A stretch of 64,000 nucleotides of DNA from Pseudomonadota bacterium (GTDB lineage: Bacteria > Pseudomonadota > Gammaproteobacteria > Burkholderiales > Rhodocyclaceae): NCBI GenBank assembly GCA_026399515.1, contig JAPLQT010000117.1, positions 302,117-366,116 on the forward strand, given 5' to 3'. Below the pieces are notes generated by a model, which saw only the letters and a program-made list of their open reading frames with translations, did no database searches and had not been told where the DNA came from. Of the stretch, positions 60,832 to 64,000 are shown in pieces (the first letter of the stretch is position 1; each line of letters begins with the position of its first letter). Both the position numbers and the translations under genes were made by a program.

Positions 60832-62118
60832 ATGTGGCAAGAGAATATCGGGAATCCAGGCAGGTCGACTGGCGCCGGCGCCAACCCGAGGCCGCCCGCG
60901 ACGCAATCGGGGTACGCCTTCGCCAACCAGATTTTCGGCACGGGAAAACTGCTGCCGGAGCGGATGCTGGAAGCCCTCGGCAATCCGCCAGTGCGGATCG
61001 TACTGTGGGACGGTGAACAAGCCAATCACCGGGGTGATGCCCCGGGAGCATCCATGATAGTTCGCGATCGCGGTGCCTTATTGAAACTGATCTCCAACCC
61101 GGATTTCTGGTTCGGCGAGATGTACACCGACGGACGCATCGACGTGGAGGGAGACCTGGTCGAGTTCATAGAAACGGTCTATTGCTGCCTGCCGCGCGGC
61201 AGGCAGGGAACGCCGGGAAAGAAACTCCTGGCCCCGTTCGGCGACGCCAAGCGCCATTCCCAGCCGAAAGCCCGCGGCAATATCCGTCACCATTACGATA
61301 TCGGCAACCAGTTTTACCAACTCTGGCTGGACAAGGAAATGGTGTACACCTGCGGCTACTTTCCCGACCGGGGGATGAGCCTCGAGGACGCGCAAATCGC
61401 CAAGTTGGACCATGTATGCCGCAAGCTGCGGCTGCAACCGGGCGAAACAGTGGTCGAGGCGGGCAGCGGCTGGGGCGCCCTGGCGCTGCACATGGCCAGG
61501 CACTACGGCGTGACGGTCAAAGCCTACAACATCTCCGGGGAACAGATCGCCTTTTCCAGGCAGCGCGCGCGCGACGCCGGCCTGGACAGCCAGGTCGAAT
61601 TCATAGAGGACGACTATCGCAACCTGCGGGGCAGGTTCGACGCTTTTGTGTCGATCGGTATGCTGGAGCATGTGGGGGTGGAAAACTATCCTGTGTTGGG
61701 CGCGCTCATAGAACGCAGCCTCAAGGATAACGGCCGCGGCCTAATTCACTCCATCGGCCGGGATTGCCCGAGCTCCATGAACCCCTGGATCGAGCGCCGG
61801 ATATTTCCCGGCGCCGCTCCGCCGAGCCTGTCGGAGATGATGCAGATTTTCGAGCCTGCCGGTTTATCCGTTCTCGACGTGGAAAATTTGCGTCTGCACT
61901 ACGCCAAGACCCTGGAGCACTGGCTGGAGCGCTATGAAAAATCCGCCGACAGCGTGTCGGCGATGTTCGATCCGGCTTTTGTCCGGGCCTGGCGCCTCTA
62001 CCTCGCCGGATCCCTTGCCGCATTCCGGTCGGGAGCCATGCAGTTGTTCCAGGTCAGTTTCGCACGCACCGGGTATAACCAGATTCCCTGGACCCGGCAC
62101 CACCAGTACCTTTCCTGA
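60832..62118 (+). CDS. cfa: Cyclopropane-fatty-acid synthase family methyltransferase
   Basis: The 428-aa enzyme starts at an ATG with GAGGAA upstream (MWQENIGN). It shows the CFA-synthase order: HHYDIGNQFYQLWLD, VYTCGYF, ETVVEAGSGWGALALHMARHYGV (SAM motif I), NISGEQIAFSRQRA, FDAFVSIGMLEHVG, and C-terminal LRLHYAKTLEHWLERYE and FQVSFAR. It methylates the double bonds of membrane lipids, or a related acceptor. The first about 70 residues are not conserved. Confidence 0.92.
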   Translation: MWQENIGNPGRSTGAGANPRPPATQSGYAFANQIFGTGKLLPERMLEALGNPPVRIVLWDGEQANHRGDAPGASMIVRDRGALLKLISNPDFWFGEMYTDGRIDVEGDLVEFIETVYCCLPRGRQGTPGKKLLAPFGDAKRHSQPKARGNIRHHYDIGNQFYQLWLDKEMVYTCGYFPDRGMSLEDAQIAKLDHVCRKLRLQPGETVVEAGSGWGALALHMARHYGVTVKAYNISGEQIAFSRQRARDAGLDSQVEFIEDDYRNLRGRFDAFVSIGMLEHVGVENYPVLGALIERSLKDNGRGLIHSIGRDCPSSMNPWIERRIFPGAAPPSLSEMMQIFEPAGLSVLDVENLRLHYAKTLEHWLERYEKSADSVSAMFDPAFVRAWRLYLAGSLAAFRSGAMQLFQVSFARTGYNQIPWTRHHQYLS

Positions 62119-62141
62119 GCGTTTCCTGAATCGGGTGAGAC

Positions 62142-63879
<1,738 letters not shown>

Positions 63880-63883
<4 letters not shown>

Positions 63884-64000
63884 ATGCCAGCGCCGTTCCC
63901 TACGATAAGCCGTTCGCGCTGCGCCTGCTCAAGGACATGCTGCGCATCCGGCGCATGGAGGAAGAAGCCGCCGAACTCTACGGCGCAGGCAAGATCCGCG
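63880..64000 (+). CDS. Pyruvate dehydrogenase-type E1 alpha subunit (start only)
   Basis: From an ATG overlapping the upstream stop (ATGA) the frame reads on to the window edge: [20 protein letters not shown], then [11 protein letters not shown]. This matches the N-terminus of thiamine-diphosphate E1 alpha subunits (pyruvate or acetoin dehydrogenase). Only 40 residues are visible. It is coupled to the acetyl-CoA synthetase gene, so both may supply acetyl-CoA. Confidence 0.85.

Overview
The window looks like proteobacterial chromosome, most likely betaproteobacterial: a rapZ gene sits beside a tRNA-Arg(CCG) gene on the left, and on the right are a PAS-GGDEF-EAL protein, a small heat-shock protein, a cyclopropane-fatty-acid-synthase-type enzyme, an acetyl-CoA synthetase and a pyruvate-dehydrogenase-type E1 alpha gene. 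Codon use in these flanks is strongly GC-rich. The taxonomic call is inference from gene content only.

Between the flanks lies a genomic island of about 55.5 kb (631-56160). The chromosomal tRNA-Arg(CCG) gene appears to be cut in its anticodon loop: its 5' half remains at 592-630 and its 3' half at 56161-56207. The halves share the 10-bp core gcctccgaag. An intact copy of the same tRNA, with CCA, lies just inside the left end (698-773), so the island seems to bring a replacement. Joining the two element ends gives a candidate attP with the core inside a CCTTGCC/GGCAAGG inverted repeat.

Left island module (1.3-7.7 kb): a three-gene minus-strand operon (GHKL-type ATPase, DUF4325 STAS-like protein, membrane protein), an XRE regulator, then a plus-strand run of excisionase-like protein, tyrosine integrase, YhaM-like HD hydrolase, small membrane proteins and a metallophosphoesterase.

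Second module (7.8-22.7 kb, minus strand): about a dozen tightly packed genes. In reading order they are an atypical receiver protein, a VirD4/HerA-like ATPase, a membrane protein, a PcfJ-like protein, a broken glmM-like gene, a CYTH protein, a D-Ala-D-Ala-ligase-like ATP-grasp enzyme, an unknown protein, a TPR-CHAT protease, a dual-specificity phosphatase, a possible small protein, a histidine phosphatase and an N-formylglutamate amidohydrolase homologue. Overlapping starts and stops suggest one operon. A separate membrane-protein pair follows (23.2-25.7 kb).

Third module (26.0-35.2 kb, plus strand): an amino-acid-type ABC transporter, four proteins of unknown function (two with receiver-like N-termini) and a sigma-54 enhancer-binding protein. 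A good sigma-54 promoter match at 26034-26050 lies upstream of the first gene, so the operon may control itself. A minus-strand group follows (SLOG-domain protein, helical protein, methyltransferase; 35.2-37.3 kb).

Fourth module (37.6-49.2 kb, plus strand): an exported papain-like protease, two OmpA-domain proteins, an unknown protein, two DUF4407-type membrane coiled-coil proteins flanking a membrane-anchored caspase-like protease, then a creatininase-family enzyme, a GntR/UTRA-like regulator and a two-helix ion-channel protein. This cell-envelope double-protease cluster is the strongest candidate for an undescribed system. The island ends with a 337-aa unknown and a giant (1622-aa) recombinase-like protein, next to a tandem operator-like repeat array about 250 bp from the right end.

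No conjugation machinery, CRISPR array, rRNA or insertion sequence was recognised.
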